In this document: piece by piece, positions 8,262 to 16,183 of the stretch | Numbering within the stretch: the first letter of the stretch is position 1 | Layout: every line of letters starts with the position of its first letter | Assembly: GCF_029892425.1 (NCBI RefSeq) | Contig: NZ_JARXWB010000003.1 | Coordinates: 62,001 to 126,000, forward strand | Length of the DNA stretch: 64,000 nucleotides | From: Bradyrhizobium sp. BR13661 | GTDB lineage: Bacteria > Pseudomonadota > Alphaproteobacteria > Rhizobiales > Xanthobacteraceae | Direction of reading: 5' to 3' | Position numbers and translations under genes: made by a program | Notes under the pieces: generated by a model | Databases searched by the model: none | What the model was told of the DNA's origin: nothing | The model's input: only the letters and a program-made list of their open reading frames with translations

Positions 8262-9125
8262 GGCGCCAAATCTCCTCTCCAGAAGCTTCCGCGCCGGCGG
8301 CAAAGGCCCCTTTTCGTTGGTTCCATGGCTATCAAGCCATTGTTCGGATGGAGCAAGCAGCGCGCGATAGATCTCGCCGCAGAGTTCGCGGGCAGCCCTG
8401 CCCGGCCAATCCGCGGGCAACAGGCTTTCTGGCAGCAGCGGATCGCGCAGCACGACACGACGGTAGTAGTGGATCAGTAGGATACGAGCCGTGAAGGCGT
8501 CGGCCTCGGACAGATCCGTGCCGCGCGCGATCGCGGCGCGCAGCGGCTCGAATGTCTTCATGAACTTCAGATAGGCATCAGCAGTGCGCTCCAGCGGCCA
8601 GCTTGCGCTGAGCAGGCGGCGCCCGCTGTCATCCTCGGCCGAGACTTCAAGGCGGATGGCACCCGCAGCTTCCTCCGGCACGGGCACGCCTGATGGCGCG
8701 ACCCACACGCCGGGCAGCGGACTGCCGAAGCCGGCATTGCGCAGCGCCTCGCGCGAGACGTCACGATCCTCGCCGTTGCCGATCAGCAGCAGCTCGAAGC
8801 GGCCAGTCCAATCCGACGGCGGCGGATCGTAGATGTGGCGCGTCGCGGCCTCGAACGTCTCGCGGCCCTTCTCGGCCAGACGATAAAAGCTGTTGCGCCC
8901 GACCTTTTCGCGCGAGAGCCAGCCGTCCGCGGCAAGCCGTGACATCGCGGTGCGCACCACGCTGCCATCGATATCGAGGCCCTCGAAGAATTCCAGCAGC
9001 GTGCCGAGCCACACCGAGCCGCCGCGCGGAACGATAGCATCGCCGAACATGGTGATGACGATGGAGCCGGTGCGCGACGGCTCGCGCTTGAGCTGTTCGA
9101 TGATGCGGGAGAGCGGATGCGCCAT
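8259..9125 (-). CDS. paaX: Phenylacetic acid degradation repressor PaaX
   Basis: The 288-residue GntR-like transcriptional repressor responds to phenylacetyl-CoA. The N-terminal winged helix is visible in ITMFGDAIVPRGGSVWLGTL and IDGSVVRTAMSRLAADGWL (residues about 25-70). It is followed by the PaaX central domain and the C-terminal domain with RILLIHYYRRVVLRDPLLPE. The ATG at 9125 (MAHPLSRI) is taken rather than 9161, as it fits the family N-terminus. The gene lies directly upstream of the paa operon in the same direction, 77 bases from paaA. Confidence 0.93.
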   Translation of the reverse strand: MAHPLSRIIEQLKREPSRTGSIVITMFGDAIVPRGGSVWLGTLLEFFEGLDIDGSVVRTAMSRLAADGWLSREKVGRNSFYRLAEKGRETFEAATRHIYDPPPSDWTGRFELLLIGNGEDRDVSREALRNAGFGSPLPGVWVAPSGVPVPEEAAGAIRLEVSAEDDSGRRLLSASWPLERTADAYLKFMKTFEPLRAAIARGTDLSEADAFTARILLIHYYRRVVLRDPLLPESLLPADWPGRAARELCGEIYRALLAPSEQWLDSHGTNEKGPLPPARKLLERRFGA

Positions 9126-9188
9126 GCGCGAGGCATAGCGCGTTTTGCGCTGGGCGAACAATGGACGAGAGCGACGGTCTTACTCTTA

Positions 9189-9223
9189 CTCTCCCCGTTC
9201 TTACGGTCCGCAGGCGGGGAGAG
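9189..9223 (-). terminator. Stem-loop after alpha/beta hydrolase gene
   Basis: A nine-base-pair perfect inverted repeat (CTCTCCCCG/CGGGGAGAG, arms 9189-9197 and 9215-9223) lies ten bases past the stop of the 9233 gene. It has no real T-run, so it may be a weak terminator or a fragment of an intergenic repeat. Confidence 0.45.
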
Positions 9224-9232
9224 GCAAAGAAA

Positions 9233-10003
9233 CTAGCGATGCGGGTCGGGATAGACCACGCTGCGCCAGCCGCTGCGGTCGAAGGGGCGCCACTGGCCTT
9301 CCTTCTGCGCGAGGCGGTCGGCGACGGCATAGACGACGGCGGGATGGTGACCCATGCCGCAATGGCTGCTCTCCACCTCGATGCTCTCGGTCTGCGCACC
9401 CGTCTTCTCCATACAGCCCTGCCAGGCGCAGACGCCATCGGTGCGGCTGAAGATGGCGGTGGTCGGCACCGGCGGCGCCACGGCGAGCTCGCCGCCGAAC
9501 TCCGGATCGACCTCGTCGGACTTCCGTCCGCTCGCCCATTCGTAGACGCGCCACGCATTGGTCGACCGGGGATCACCGGCGAAGGGGCTGCCGAGCGTGA
9601 TCACCTGACGCACGCGTTCCGGCATCATCTTGGCGAGCTGGCGCGCGTAAAGGCCGCCAAGGCTCCAGCCGACCAGGCTGATCTTGCTGCCATGCTTGTC
9701 GCTGAGCTCCTTGACCAGATCGAGCATCGCATGCTGCACGCCCTCGCGCAGGCCGTAGTTGCGGCCCTGGCGCCAGCCGCTCGCTGCATAGCCCTTACTG
9801 TTCAGAAAGCTGCGCAGCGCGCGCGTGGAGACGTCGGAGGCCACGAGACCCGGCAGCACCAGCACCGGATGCCCATCGCCACGCGGCGCAAGGCTCAGCA
9901 GCGGCAGCGCGCCGAGGAATGCGCCGAACTCGTGAATCGCGCGCCCTTCCAGAAACATCAGGGTACGGGACGGCGGGCGCAGCGTCTGGGCGGTAGCGGT
10001 CAT
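9233..10003 (-). CDS. Alpha/beta hydrolase (putative esterase or lipase)
   Basis: The 256-residue serine hydrolase has the nucleophile elbow LVGWSLGGLYAR (Ser at about 114). GHPVLVLPG near residue 44 fits the oxyanion region, and there is a late Asp/His context (TDGVCAW, SSHCGMGHHP). The substrate is unknown. A close paralogue lies at 22763-23563 with the same block order, including GSPFA and WQxC. The ATG at 10003 (MTATAQ) is preceded by AAGGGA; the longer ORF from 10138 starts in low-complexity basic sequence typical of a shadow extension. Confidence 0.88.
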   Translation of the reverse strand: MTATAQTLRPPSRTLMFLEGRAIHEFGAFLGALPLLSLAPRGDGHPVLVLPGLVASDVSTRALRSFLNSKGYAASGWRQGRNYGLREGVQHAMLDLVKELSDKHGSKISLVGWSLGGLYARQLAKMMPERVRQVITLGSPFAGDPRSTNAWRVYEWASGRKSDEVDPEFGGELAVAPPVPTTAIFSRTDGVCAWQGCMEKTGAQTESIEVESSHCGMGHHPAVVYAVADRLAQKEGQWRPFDRSGWRSVVYPDPHR

Positions 10004-10204
10004 CAATGGATCCCTTGGGCAAGAATTCCTGGAAAGCCACCGGCGGCGGGGCCGGCAATGAGCATGAATTCCAATACGCCGGCTTCTCGATCGTTCCGCA
10101 GCGCAACATGAATCAGTTAGGCGGCCGGTTCCGAACATTCAAGCGGGAGAGGCGCGAGCCGACAATAGGCCCGTGCGCTAATGCTGTTGGGAGTGACGCA
10201 AAAG

Positions 10205-11491
10205 TCACAACAATCGGAGCAGGAATTCTACGGAGTAAAGCGCAAGACCGGCGAGCCCTCCGATCAGCGAGCCGTTGAAACGGATGTATTGCAGGTCGCG
10301 GCCGATGTTGATTTCGATCAGCGAAATCAGCTGCGCCATGTCCCACGCCTTGACCTGGTCGGAGATGAAGGTCGAGACGCCGCTCTTCTGGTCGGCGACA
10401 AAGCTGCGCAGCACTGTCACCAGTCCCCTGTTGATCTCGCCGCGCAGCTCGGCATCGCCGGCGAGCGCATCGCCGGCCGAAACGAACATACCGGCGAGAT
10501 GATGCTGCAGCACCTGCGTCTCTCCGGACGCGCTGCGCTCGATGAAGGAGCGCGTGTTGGACCAGACGGTGCGGGCGAGATCGGCAAGCTCCGGCCGTGC
10601 CAGCAGGTCGCGCTTCAAGCCGTCGATGCGGTTGATATAGGCCTGGTCGGTGCCGAGCCGATCGACGAAGCTCAGCACCATGCGATCGAACTCGCCGCGG
10701 AACGGATGCTTGGGATCGCTGCGCACCTCGTTGAAGAAGGCGGTGGCGGACGAAACGATCTTGTTCACCAGAAATTTGTCGGCGCGATAGAGCTTGAGCA
10801 GGGTCGGCAATTCCGCGCGCACCTTCTCGCGGATCATCGCCATCGTCTCTTTCTGGTTCAACGTCTCGTGCATCACGCGCAGGAGGTCGTCGAACAGGAT
10901 CTGGTGCCGCCCCTCCGTCACGAAGCCGCGCAGCGTGCCGGCCGCGAGTGGTGCGAGGTCGATCGCCTGAATTTGCGATGACATGCGGCGGATGATGAAG
11001 GTCATCAGGCCGGAGCTTTCGGTCGCGGATACCGCCTCCGGCAGCAGCCGCAGCGCAAAGCGCGCGAGATCATCGCTGCGCTTGCGATCGCGCAGCCAGT
11101 CGGCGACGAAGGAACCGAAATCGATTTCGTTGAGCTTGGCCTCAACGGGTCCGGCCTCGAGGAAATGCACCTGGATGAATTCGCCGAGCTTGTCGGCGAT
11201 GCGGGCCTGATTGCTCTGGATGATGGCCGTATGCGGGATCGGCAGGCCGAGCGGCCGCTTGAACAGCGCGACCACGGCATACCAATCGGCCAACCCACCG
11301 ATAGTGGCGGCCTCCGCGAAAGCGGCGATGAAGCCGAACACGGGGTGCACCGGCAGCAGCCATTTCGCGACGATGAACAGCAAGAGCGTCGAGGCGAGCA
11401 CCAGCGTCGCCAGCGCTTTCACGCGGCGCAGCTCCGCCGCGCGTTCGGCATCGCCGGGGGAATCAAAGGAGAAACTGCCTGATGGAGTCAT
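10205..11491 (-). CDS. DUF445 family membrane protein
   Basis: The 428-residue protein carries the DUF445 N-terminal signature FAEAATIGGLADWYAVVALF followed by PLGLPIPHTAIIQ. There is one hydrophobic helix near residues 28-48 and another at the extreme C-terminus (GSLIGGLAGLALYSVEFLL), with a long, largely helical middle. Members (YjiN-like) are inner-membrane anchored proteins without an established function. It stands alone on the minus strand. Confidence 0.88.
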   Translation of the reverse strand: MTPSGSFSFDSPGDAERAAELRRVKALATLVLASTLLLFIVAKWLLPVHPVFGFIAAFAEAATIGGLADWYAVVALFKRPLGLPIPHTAIIQSNQARIADKLGEFIQVHFLEAGPVEAKLNEIDFGSFVADWLRDRKRSDDLARFALRLLPEAVSATESSGLMTFIIRRMSSQIQAIDLAPLAAGTLRGFVTEGRHQILFDDLLRVMHETLNQKETMAMIREKVRAELPTLLKLYRADKFLVNKIVSSATAFFNEVRSDPKHPFRGEFDRMVLSFVDRLGTDQAYINRIDGLKRDLLARPELADLARTVWSNTRSFIERSASGETQVLQHHLAGMFVSAGDALAGDAELRGEINRGLVTVLRSFVADQKSGVSTFISDQVKAWDMAQLISLIEINIGRDLQYIRFNGSLIGGLAGLALYSVEFLLRLL

Positions 11492-11507
11492 GGCAAATAC
11501 TTAGCGC

Positions 11508-11668
11508 GTCATTCTCCGCGTGTCCCGGACGCGGTGCAGCGTGCAACGATGCACCGCAGAGCCGGGACCCAGCAATCAACAAAGACAAGATGGACCCCGG
11601 ATCAGCAGTGCACCACGCCACTGGACGATGCTTCGCATCGCCAGGGGCGCGCTGCACTGCATCCGGGG
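11508..11668. repeat. Composite palindromic intergenic repeat
   Basis: Two nested stem structures lie side by side in the DUF445-phasin gap. The first pairs GTCCCGG with CCGGGAC and GCGGTGCA (11531-11538) with TGCACCGC (11550-11557). The second pairs CCCCGGAT plus GCAGTGCA (11595-11612) with TGCACTGC plus ATCCGGGG (11653-11668). The layout and wording resemble intergenic repeats that recur in Bradyrhizobium genomes; copy number cannot be seen here. Confidence 0.65.
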
Positions 11669-11688
11669 AACGCAAGAGACAAAACAAA

Positions 11689-11708
11689 AGGCCCGCCGAA
11701 GCGGGCCT
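11689..11708 (-). terminator. Rho-independent terminator of the phasin gene
   Basis: A perfect eight-base-pair stem (AGGCCCGC/GCGGGCCT) with a CGAA loop lies 30 bases past the phasin stop. On the minus strand it is followed by TTTTGTTTTG. Confidence 0.85.
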
Positions 11709-11738
11709 CAAATTTCAGTTTGGTCTCAGGGCGCCAGA

Positions 11739-12194
11739 TCAGGCGGTCTTGTTGTAGACCTTGGCAAAGTTGTCCTGAGCGGACTTGGCACCGTTGGCGG
11801 CAAGCTTGCCGAGATAGTCGGTGGTCGCCTTGGCGCGCGAGACGAACGCTTCGCCCTGGGCGCGGAGCAGGCTCGACTGGATCTCGACGGCTTCGCTGAA
11901 CGACTTGGCGGACGCGAGCTTGTCGATGCCCGAGAAGAACGCCTCTGCGTCCTCGTAGATCGCCTGCTGGATGTTGCGGCTGATCTTGCCGGCTTCAGTG
12001 ACGGACTCGGTCACCGCGTTCTCGACGGCGGCGGTCACGCGCTCGGAGCCGGCGAACACCTCGGCAGCACGGTCCTTGGCGGTGTTGGCAGACTTCTTGA
12101 CGAACTCACGGGCCGCCTCGGGAACTTCCAGGTTCTGGATGTTCTTGAAAGCGTCCTTGAAGCCTTCGAAAGTGGCGTTGGTTTCGGTGGTCAT
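11739..12194 (-). CDS. Phasin family protein
   Basis: The 151-residue, all-helical, Ala/Glu/Lys-rich protein has no membrane segment and typical phasin blocks: NIQNLEVPEAAREFVKKS near residue 18, and QSSLLRAQGEAFVSRAKATT followed by YLGKLA near 107-130. Phasins coat polyhydroxyalkanoate granules and control their size. A PHA synthase operon lies about 1 kb upstream on the same strand. The promoter region has palindromes suited to a PhaR-type repressor, and the gene is followed by a strong terminator, so it appears monocistronic. Confidence 0.92.
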   Translation of the reverse strand: MTTETNATFEGFKDAFKNIQNLEVPEAAREFVKKSANTAKDRAAEVFAGSERVTAAVENAVTESVTEAGKISRNIQQAIYEDAEAFFSGIDKLASAKSFSEAVEIQSSLLRAQGEAFVSRAKATTDYLGKLAANGAKSAQDNFAKVYNKTA

Positions 12195-12263
12195 GGGGTT
12201 CTCTCCATCCTCATTGGGTTGAGCTATGGGCTCACCCCGTCCGCGATGGCCCGGGGCACGGGT

Positions 12264-12327
12264 TATATGGCATAGTTAATTGTGCGATGCAATATTCATA
12301 TTGCACTGCGATATCACGAATTCGTGA
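12264..12327 (-). promoter_or_regulatory. Phasin promoter with two perfect palindromes
   Basis: On the minus strand TTGCAT (12287-12292) and CATATA (12264-12269) make a sigma-70-like pair with a 17-base spacer. TGCAATATTCATATTGCA at 12288-12305 is an eight-base inverted repeat that overlaps the -35 element. TCACGAATTCGTGA at 12314-12327 is a perfect 14-base palindrome just upstream. TGCA-rich operators are known for PhaR, the PHA-granule-sensing repressor of phasin genes; the assignment to PhaR is inference. Confidence 0.55.
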
Positions 12328-12425
12328 ACAGCCTTAACGGGAGGCAATCTGATGCCTTCTTGGCCCGCCGCCTACTGTGCATGGGGTTGAATTCCAGCTT
12401 TTGATTTCTGGATGATGCGTCGGTG

Positions 12426-12474
12426 CTGGACGGCGCTCTTAATGCTGGACGGCACTCTTAATGCTGGACGGCGC
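12426..12474. repeat. 19-base tandem repeat at the 3' end of the GNAT gene
   Basis: Two units (12426-12444 and 12445-12463) of CTGGACGGCRCTCTTAATG are followed by a partial third unit inside the coding region. Each unit repeats the last codons and stop of the GNAT gene, so the end of the gene appears to have been copied by slippage. Confidence 0.85.
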
Positions 12475-13051
12475 CTGGCAGCCCATAGGCCTCCATCTGG
12501 GCCTGGACCTGCGCGATATTGTGCCCCAGCACGACGATGTCGTGGGTCGTGCCACCGACATCCCGGACATGGTCCCGGAGCAGCGCCTCGGCCTTGAAGC
12601 CGAGGCTCTCGAACAGCGCGATCGCCGCCTGCTGGTCGACCGTCATCTGGACCGAGAGCTTCTCCAGCCCCGCCCCGAGCGCCAGTGCAAAGGTCTCCTG
12701 GGAGAGCGCCTTACCCACCCCCTTCCCGCGGACGTCGGGCGAGACCACCATGCGGATCTCGCCGACATGGGGCGACCAGGAATGCGGGTCGCGCACAAGG
12801 GTGCCGCAACCGACGACCTTGCCGTCCCTCACCGCGAGCAGGCTCTGGATCGCGCCGCGCTCGATCTCCTTGACCCAGGCCGACAGCACCTTCGGCTCGC
12901 TGATGTTGCGCGGCAGGAACAACAGGTCGTGCGTCGGCAGGCCTTTGCCGAAGGCGAGCACGGCCGCTTCGTCCGCCGGCGACATCAGGCGGATCTCGAT
13001 ATCGCCCGCGTCGGTCTTGAGGTGACGCGGATAGGAGCGCTGCTCACTCAT
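12458..13051 (-). CDS. GNAT family N-acetyltransferase
   Basis: The 197-residue protein has a single GNAT domain, with VGEIRMVVSPDVRGKGVGKA (motif A, acetyl-CoA pyrophosphate loop R-G-K-G-V-G) near residue 108. It is followed by KLSVQMTVDQQAAIALFESLGF (motif B). The substrate is unknown. The ATG at 13051 overlaps the phaC stop as ATGA, so it is translationally coupled to the PHA synthase gene; this argues for the short form rather than the ORF start at 13090. Its 3' end carries a tandem repeat. Confidence 0.86.
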   Translation of the reverse strand: MSEQRSYPRHLKTDAGDIEIRLMSPADEAAVLAFGKGLPTHDLLFLPRNISEPKVLSAWVKEIERGAIQSLLAVRDGKVVGCGTLVRDPHSWSPHVGEIRMVVSPDVRGKGVGKALSQETFALALGAGLEKLSVQMTVDQQAAIALFESLGFKAEALLRDHVRDVGGTTHDIVVLGHNIAQVQAQMEAYGLPGAVQH

Positions 13052-14130
13052 GTCGATCGTGTCCCCAGCCAGGAATCCAGTTTCGGCCACAGCCGCTTCA
13101 CCGCGTTGGCGCCGGCGACCAGCGAGACGTGACCGCCCTTCAGCATCACCTCTTCCTTGTCCGCGGAGCCGATCTTCGCGATCAGATGTTTGGCCGCCTC
13201 ATAGGGCACGATGTGATCGTGCTCGGCGACCGCATGAAGGATGGGCACCTTGATGTTCTCGAGCTTCGCGTCGCGACCACCGACCGACATGGTGCCGTTA
13301 TAGAGCTTGTTGTCCCACATCAGCTCCTTGGTGATACCGCGGAAATATTCGCCAGCCAGCGGCAGCGTGTCGGTCGCCCAGCGATCGAACATCCGGTACG
13401 ACTTCACGAATTCGTCGTTCCAGATGTTTTCCCAGAGCTGGATCTGGCTCACGGTGCGCGAGGCCGGGCGCAGCATCTCGAACGAGGACAGGATCATCTC
13501 CGGCGGCACGTTGCCGACGCTGTCGACGAGACGGTCGACGTCGAAATAGCGGCGGTCGGAGAAATTGGAGAACAGCTTCATCTCGCGGAAGTCGATCGGC
13601 GTGGTGAAGCAGATCAAATTCTTCATCGGCCCGTCCGTGAAGATCGAGCCGTAGAGCAGCGACAGCACGCCGCCGAAACAATAGCCGATGACGGAGACAT
13701 CCTGCTCTCCCGAGTCCGCCTGCACGCGGCGAACGCAATCCGGGATGAAGTCGAGGACATAGTCTTCCATCCTCAAACTCTTCTCCTCCGGCCGCGGCGC
13801 GTTCCAGTCGAGCATGTAGACGTCGTAGCCGCGCCGCAGCAGGAACTCGATAAAACTCTGGCCTGGTACGAGGTCGAGGATGTAGCCGCGATTGGTGGTC
13901 GCCATCACGATCAGGACCGGAACACGGTAGATCTCGTCCGACATCGGCCGGTAGTGGTAAAGGCTCATCGTGCCGCGCGAATGCAGCACGTCCTTCGGGG
14001 TCGATCCGAGCGTCGGACCTGAGGTGGAGAAATATTCGACGCCCTTGATGCTGCGCTGGATGGCGCGCTGCACCTCGGCCTGGATGCGATCCGGGATCGC
14101 CGCAAAATCAAGTCCCGCCGGCGCGTTCAT
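13048..14130 (-). CDS. phaC: Class III-like polyhydroxyalkanoate synthase PhaC
   Basis: The 360-residue protein is short, as in class III/IV synthases, not the roughly 600 residues of class I. It polymerises (R)-3-hydroxyacyl-CoA into PHA. The lipase-like box is GYCFGG with nucleophile Cys about 151; the other triad residues are Asp about 305 (AEHDHIVPYE) and His about 334 (KGGHVSLVAG). The ATG overlaps the stop of the upstream PhaE-like gene by four bases and its own stop overlaps the GNAT start, giving three coupled genes. Confidence 0.92.
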   Translation of the reverse strand: MNAPAGLDFAAIPDRIQAEVQRAIQRSIKGVEYFSTSGPTLGSTPKDVLHSRGTMSLYHYRPMSDEIYRVPVLIVMATTNRGYILDLVPGQSFIEFLLRRGYDVYMLDWNAPRPEEKSLRMEDYVLDFIPDCVRRVQADSGEQDVSVIGYCFGGVLSLLYGSIFTDGPMKNLICFTTPIDFREMKLFSNFSDRRYFDVDRLVDSVGNVPPEMILSSFEMLRPASRTVSQIQLWENIWNDEFVKSYRMFDRWATDTLPLAGEYFRGITKELMWDNKLYNGTMSVGGRDAKLENIKVPILHAVAEHDHIVPYEAAKHLIAKIGSADKEEVMLKGGHVSLVAGANAVKRLWPKLDSWLGTRST

Positions 14131-14507
14131 TTTGGCCCTCCGCCTTCGGAGGGCGGACGTTTGGTGCGGGGCGGCCGCGGCGCAGCGCCGATATGCGCCT
14201 CGCCCGAACTAGCCGACATATGGCTCAGCATCGACTTGATCTCGCCGATCTGACCTTCAATGGCCTGCAGGCGCTCGGCGATGCCGGTCATCTGCTCGCG
14301 GCTCGGCAGGTTCATGGAGAGAAGGTACTTCTCCATGAGATCGCCGAACTGCTTCTGAGCACCTGCAGCAGCGCCGCCGGCCCGATTCATGGCCTGCGAG
14401 AATTCAGGCGTCTCCATCGCCTTGGTGGCGAAGGAGTTGAACCCCTTCTCCATTTCGCCGACCATCTTCTGCCACAAGGCGACTGGATCGGTGATCTTGT
14501 CGGTCAT
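14127..14507 (-). CDS. Short PhaE-like PHA synthase partner subunit
   Basis: The 126-residue protein starts MTDKITDPVALWQKMVGEME after a strong GGGAGGA site. Its C-terminal half (SREQMTGIAERLQAIEGQIG, then EIKSML) resembles the C-terminal coiled region of PhaE, the non-catalytic partner of class III PhaC, but the protein is only about a third of usual PhaE length. It ends in a proline/arginine-rich tail. It is coupled to phaC by an ATGA overlap, which supports a partner-subunit role; direct homology is my inference. The ORF from 14651 is an upstream extension without support. Confidence 0.75.
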   Translation of the reverse strand: MTDKITDPVALWQKMVGEMEKGFNSFATKAMETPEFSQAMNRAGGAAAGAQKQFGDLMEKYLLSMNLPSREQMTGIAERLQAIEGQIGEIKSMLSHMSASSGEAHIGAAPRPPRTKRPPSEGGGPK

Positions 14508-14671
14508 CAGCGTCCTCCCGATGTGGAGGGCTTTTGCCCTTCTTTTCCCGCCATACCACACCGTTGCGGGGTGCCGGTCAACCTGCAAGCGATCTCGTGC
14601 CAGCACACGGCTTCTTCGCCGCAGGAAACCGTGCGATACAGCAATGATCAAAAGCTCGAGGGAACACGCCC

Positions 14672-15586
14672 GTGACCGCCCATCAGCCGCCCCAGACCGT
14701 TCGCGCCAACGGCATCGACATCTGCTACGAGATTTTCGGCAACGACAATGCCGAGCCGCTGCTGCTGATCATGGGATTAGGTGCGCAGATGATCCATTGG
14801 GACGATGGGTTCTGCGAGCAGCTTGCCTCGCGCGGCTTTCGCGTGATCCGTTTCGACAACCGCGACATCGGCAAGTCGAGCCATCTCAACGGCGGCGCAC
14901 GGCTGACGCCGCTGGAGCTGTTGAAGCTGCGGTTCCTGAAAATCCCGGTTGCGGCGACCTACAAGCTGATCGACATGGCGAAGGATACGGTCAGCCTGAT
15001 GGACGCGCTCGGCATCAAGTCCGCGCACCTCGTCGGCGCGTCCATGGGCGGCATGATTGCGCAAGAGGTCACGCTGTCGTTTCCACAGCGTGTGCGCTCG
15101 CTGACCTCAATCATGTCGACGACAGGCAATCCGCGCCTGCCGCCTCCGACCCGCGAAGCGACCGCCGTGCTGATGGCACCTCCGCCGCGCAGCAAGGAAG
15201 AGTACATCGCGCGATTCTGCCGGAACTGGATCGTGCTGCGCGCCGGCTCGTTCCCTGAAGAGGAAGCACTCGATCCCGGCCGCGCCGAACGCACGTTCGC
15301 GCGCGGTCTCAATCCGGCCGGCGTTGGCCGGCAGCTCCGCGCCGTGCTCGCCTCCGGTAGCCGCAAGGAGCGCTTGCACTCGGTCAAGACGCCAGCGCTC
15401 GTGATCCACGGCACCGTCGATCCGCTGGTCCGTCCCGAAGGCGGTAAGGATACCGCGGCTTCGATTCCAGGTGCCAAGCTCCTGATGGTCGAGGGAATGG
15501 GCCACGCTTTGCCGGCGCGGTTTTGGCCAGAGGTCATCGGCGCAATCGACAAGCACGCGCATGGTGCAGCCGCACAGGCAGCGTAG
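14672..15586 (+). CDS. Alpha/beta hydrolase
   Basis: The 304-residue protein has the nucleophile motif LVGASMGGMIAQEV (Ser about 127), RFDNRDIGKSSHLNG near residue 65, a late Asp in HGTVDPLVRPEGG and a His in EGMGHALPARFWP. This is the layout of the aclacinomycin methylesterase/BioH-like group. The substrate is unknown. The start is GTG with GAGGGA upstream. It is transcribed away from the phaE-like gene across a 164-base divergent gap. Confidence 0.88.
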   Translation: MTAHQPPQTVRANGIDICYEIFGNDNAEPLLLIMGLGAQMIHWDDGFCEQLASRGFRVIRFDNRDIGKSSHLNGGARLTPLELLKLRFLKIPVAATYKLIDMAKDTVSLMDALGIKSAHLVGASMGGMIAQEVTLSFPQRVRSLTSIMSTTGNPRLPPPTREATAVLMAPPPRSKEEYIARFCRNWIVLRAGSFPEEEALDPGRAERTFARGLNPAGVGRQLRAVLASGSRKERLHSVKTPALVIHGTVDPLVRPEGGKDTAASIPGAKLLMVEGMGHALPARFWPEVIGAIDKHAHGAAAQAA

Positions 15587-15602
15587 ACCGAAATCGTCGG
15601 TC
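15586..15602 (+). terminator. Possible weak stem-loop terminator
   Basis: GACCGA and TCGGTC form a six-pair stem with a five-base loop directly at the stop codon of the preceding hydrolase. No T-run follows. Confidence 0.35.
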
Positions 15603-15638
15603 TCCTGACGGTGACCATGTGAGCTGCCGGTTACTCTC

Positions 15639-15667
15639 TTAACGCGAGCCGGGACGAGAGCTATAGA
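15639..15667 (+). promoter_or_regulatory. Predicted sigma-70-like promoter of the SnoaL-like gene
   Basis: TTAACG (15639-15644) and TATAGA (15662-15667) are separated by exactly 17 bases, about 50 bases before the ATG. The assignment is from sequence match only. Confidence 0.4.
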
Positions 15668-15718
15668 GGCCTTCCTTAGTCGCAAGAGACAGAGGCCCGC
15701 CGCCTCCTGGAGTTCGCC

Positions 15719-16183
15719 ATGCAGTTCGTCTTTCGGTCCGGCGCAATGATCGCCGCCTCGGTTCTCACGCTGGCTTTCGCAAACGGCAGCGCGATCGCCG
15801 GCAGCGCACAGGAAGAAGCCAATCGCATAGCCGTGCTGGCTTTCTACGAGAAGGGTCTCAATCAGAAGGACGTCGACGCAGCCCTCGCCTATGTCGGCGA
15901 CCGGTATACCCAGCACAATCCGAACGCCGCCGACGGCCCGGAGGGTTTTCGAAAGTTCATCGGCTTCCTGCGTGAAAAGTTCCCGAACTCGCACAGCGAG
16001 ATCAAACGCTCGTTCGTGGATGGTGACTACGTCATCCTGCACGTGAACGCGGTTCGCGAGCCCGGCACCAAGGGCAACGCCATCGTCGACATCTTCAAGC
16101 TGGAGAACGGCAAGATCGTCGAACATTGGGATGTCGTTCAGCCAATCCCGGACAATCCGGCGAACAACAACACGATGTTCTAG
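15719..16183 (+). CDS. Secreted SnoaL-like / NTF2-fold protein
   Basis: The 154-residue protein has a clear signal peptide (hydrophobic residues about 8-22, cleavage near AIAGSA) and a SnoaL-like cone domain. The domain is marked by FYEKGLNQKDVDAALAYVGD, YTQHNPNAADGPEGF and a closing GKIVEHWDVVQPIP. Such proteins occur as predicted periplasmic ester-cyclase-like or ligand-binding proteins; no reaction is established. A GGAG site precedes the ATG. It converges on the spermidine-synthase-like gene with a four-base overlap. Confidence 0.85.
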   Translation: MQFVFRSGAMIAASVLTLAFANGSAIAGSAQEEANRIAVLAFYEKGLNQKDVDAALAYVGDRYTQHNPNAADGPEGFRKFIGFLREKFPNSHSEIKRSFVDGDYVILHVNAVREPGTKGNAIVDIFKLENGKIVEHWDVVQPIPDNPANNNTMF

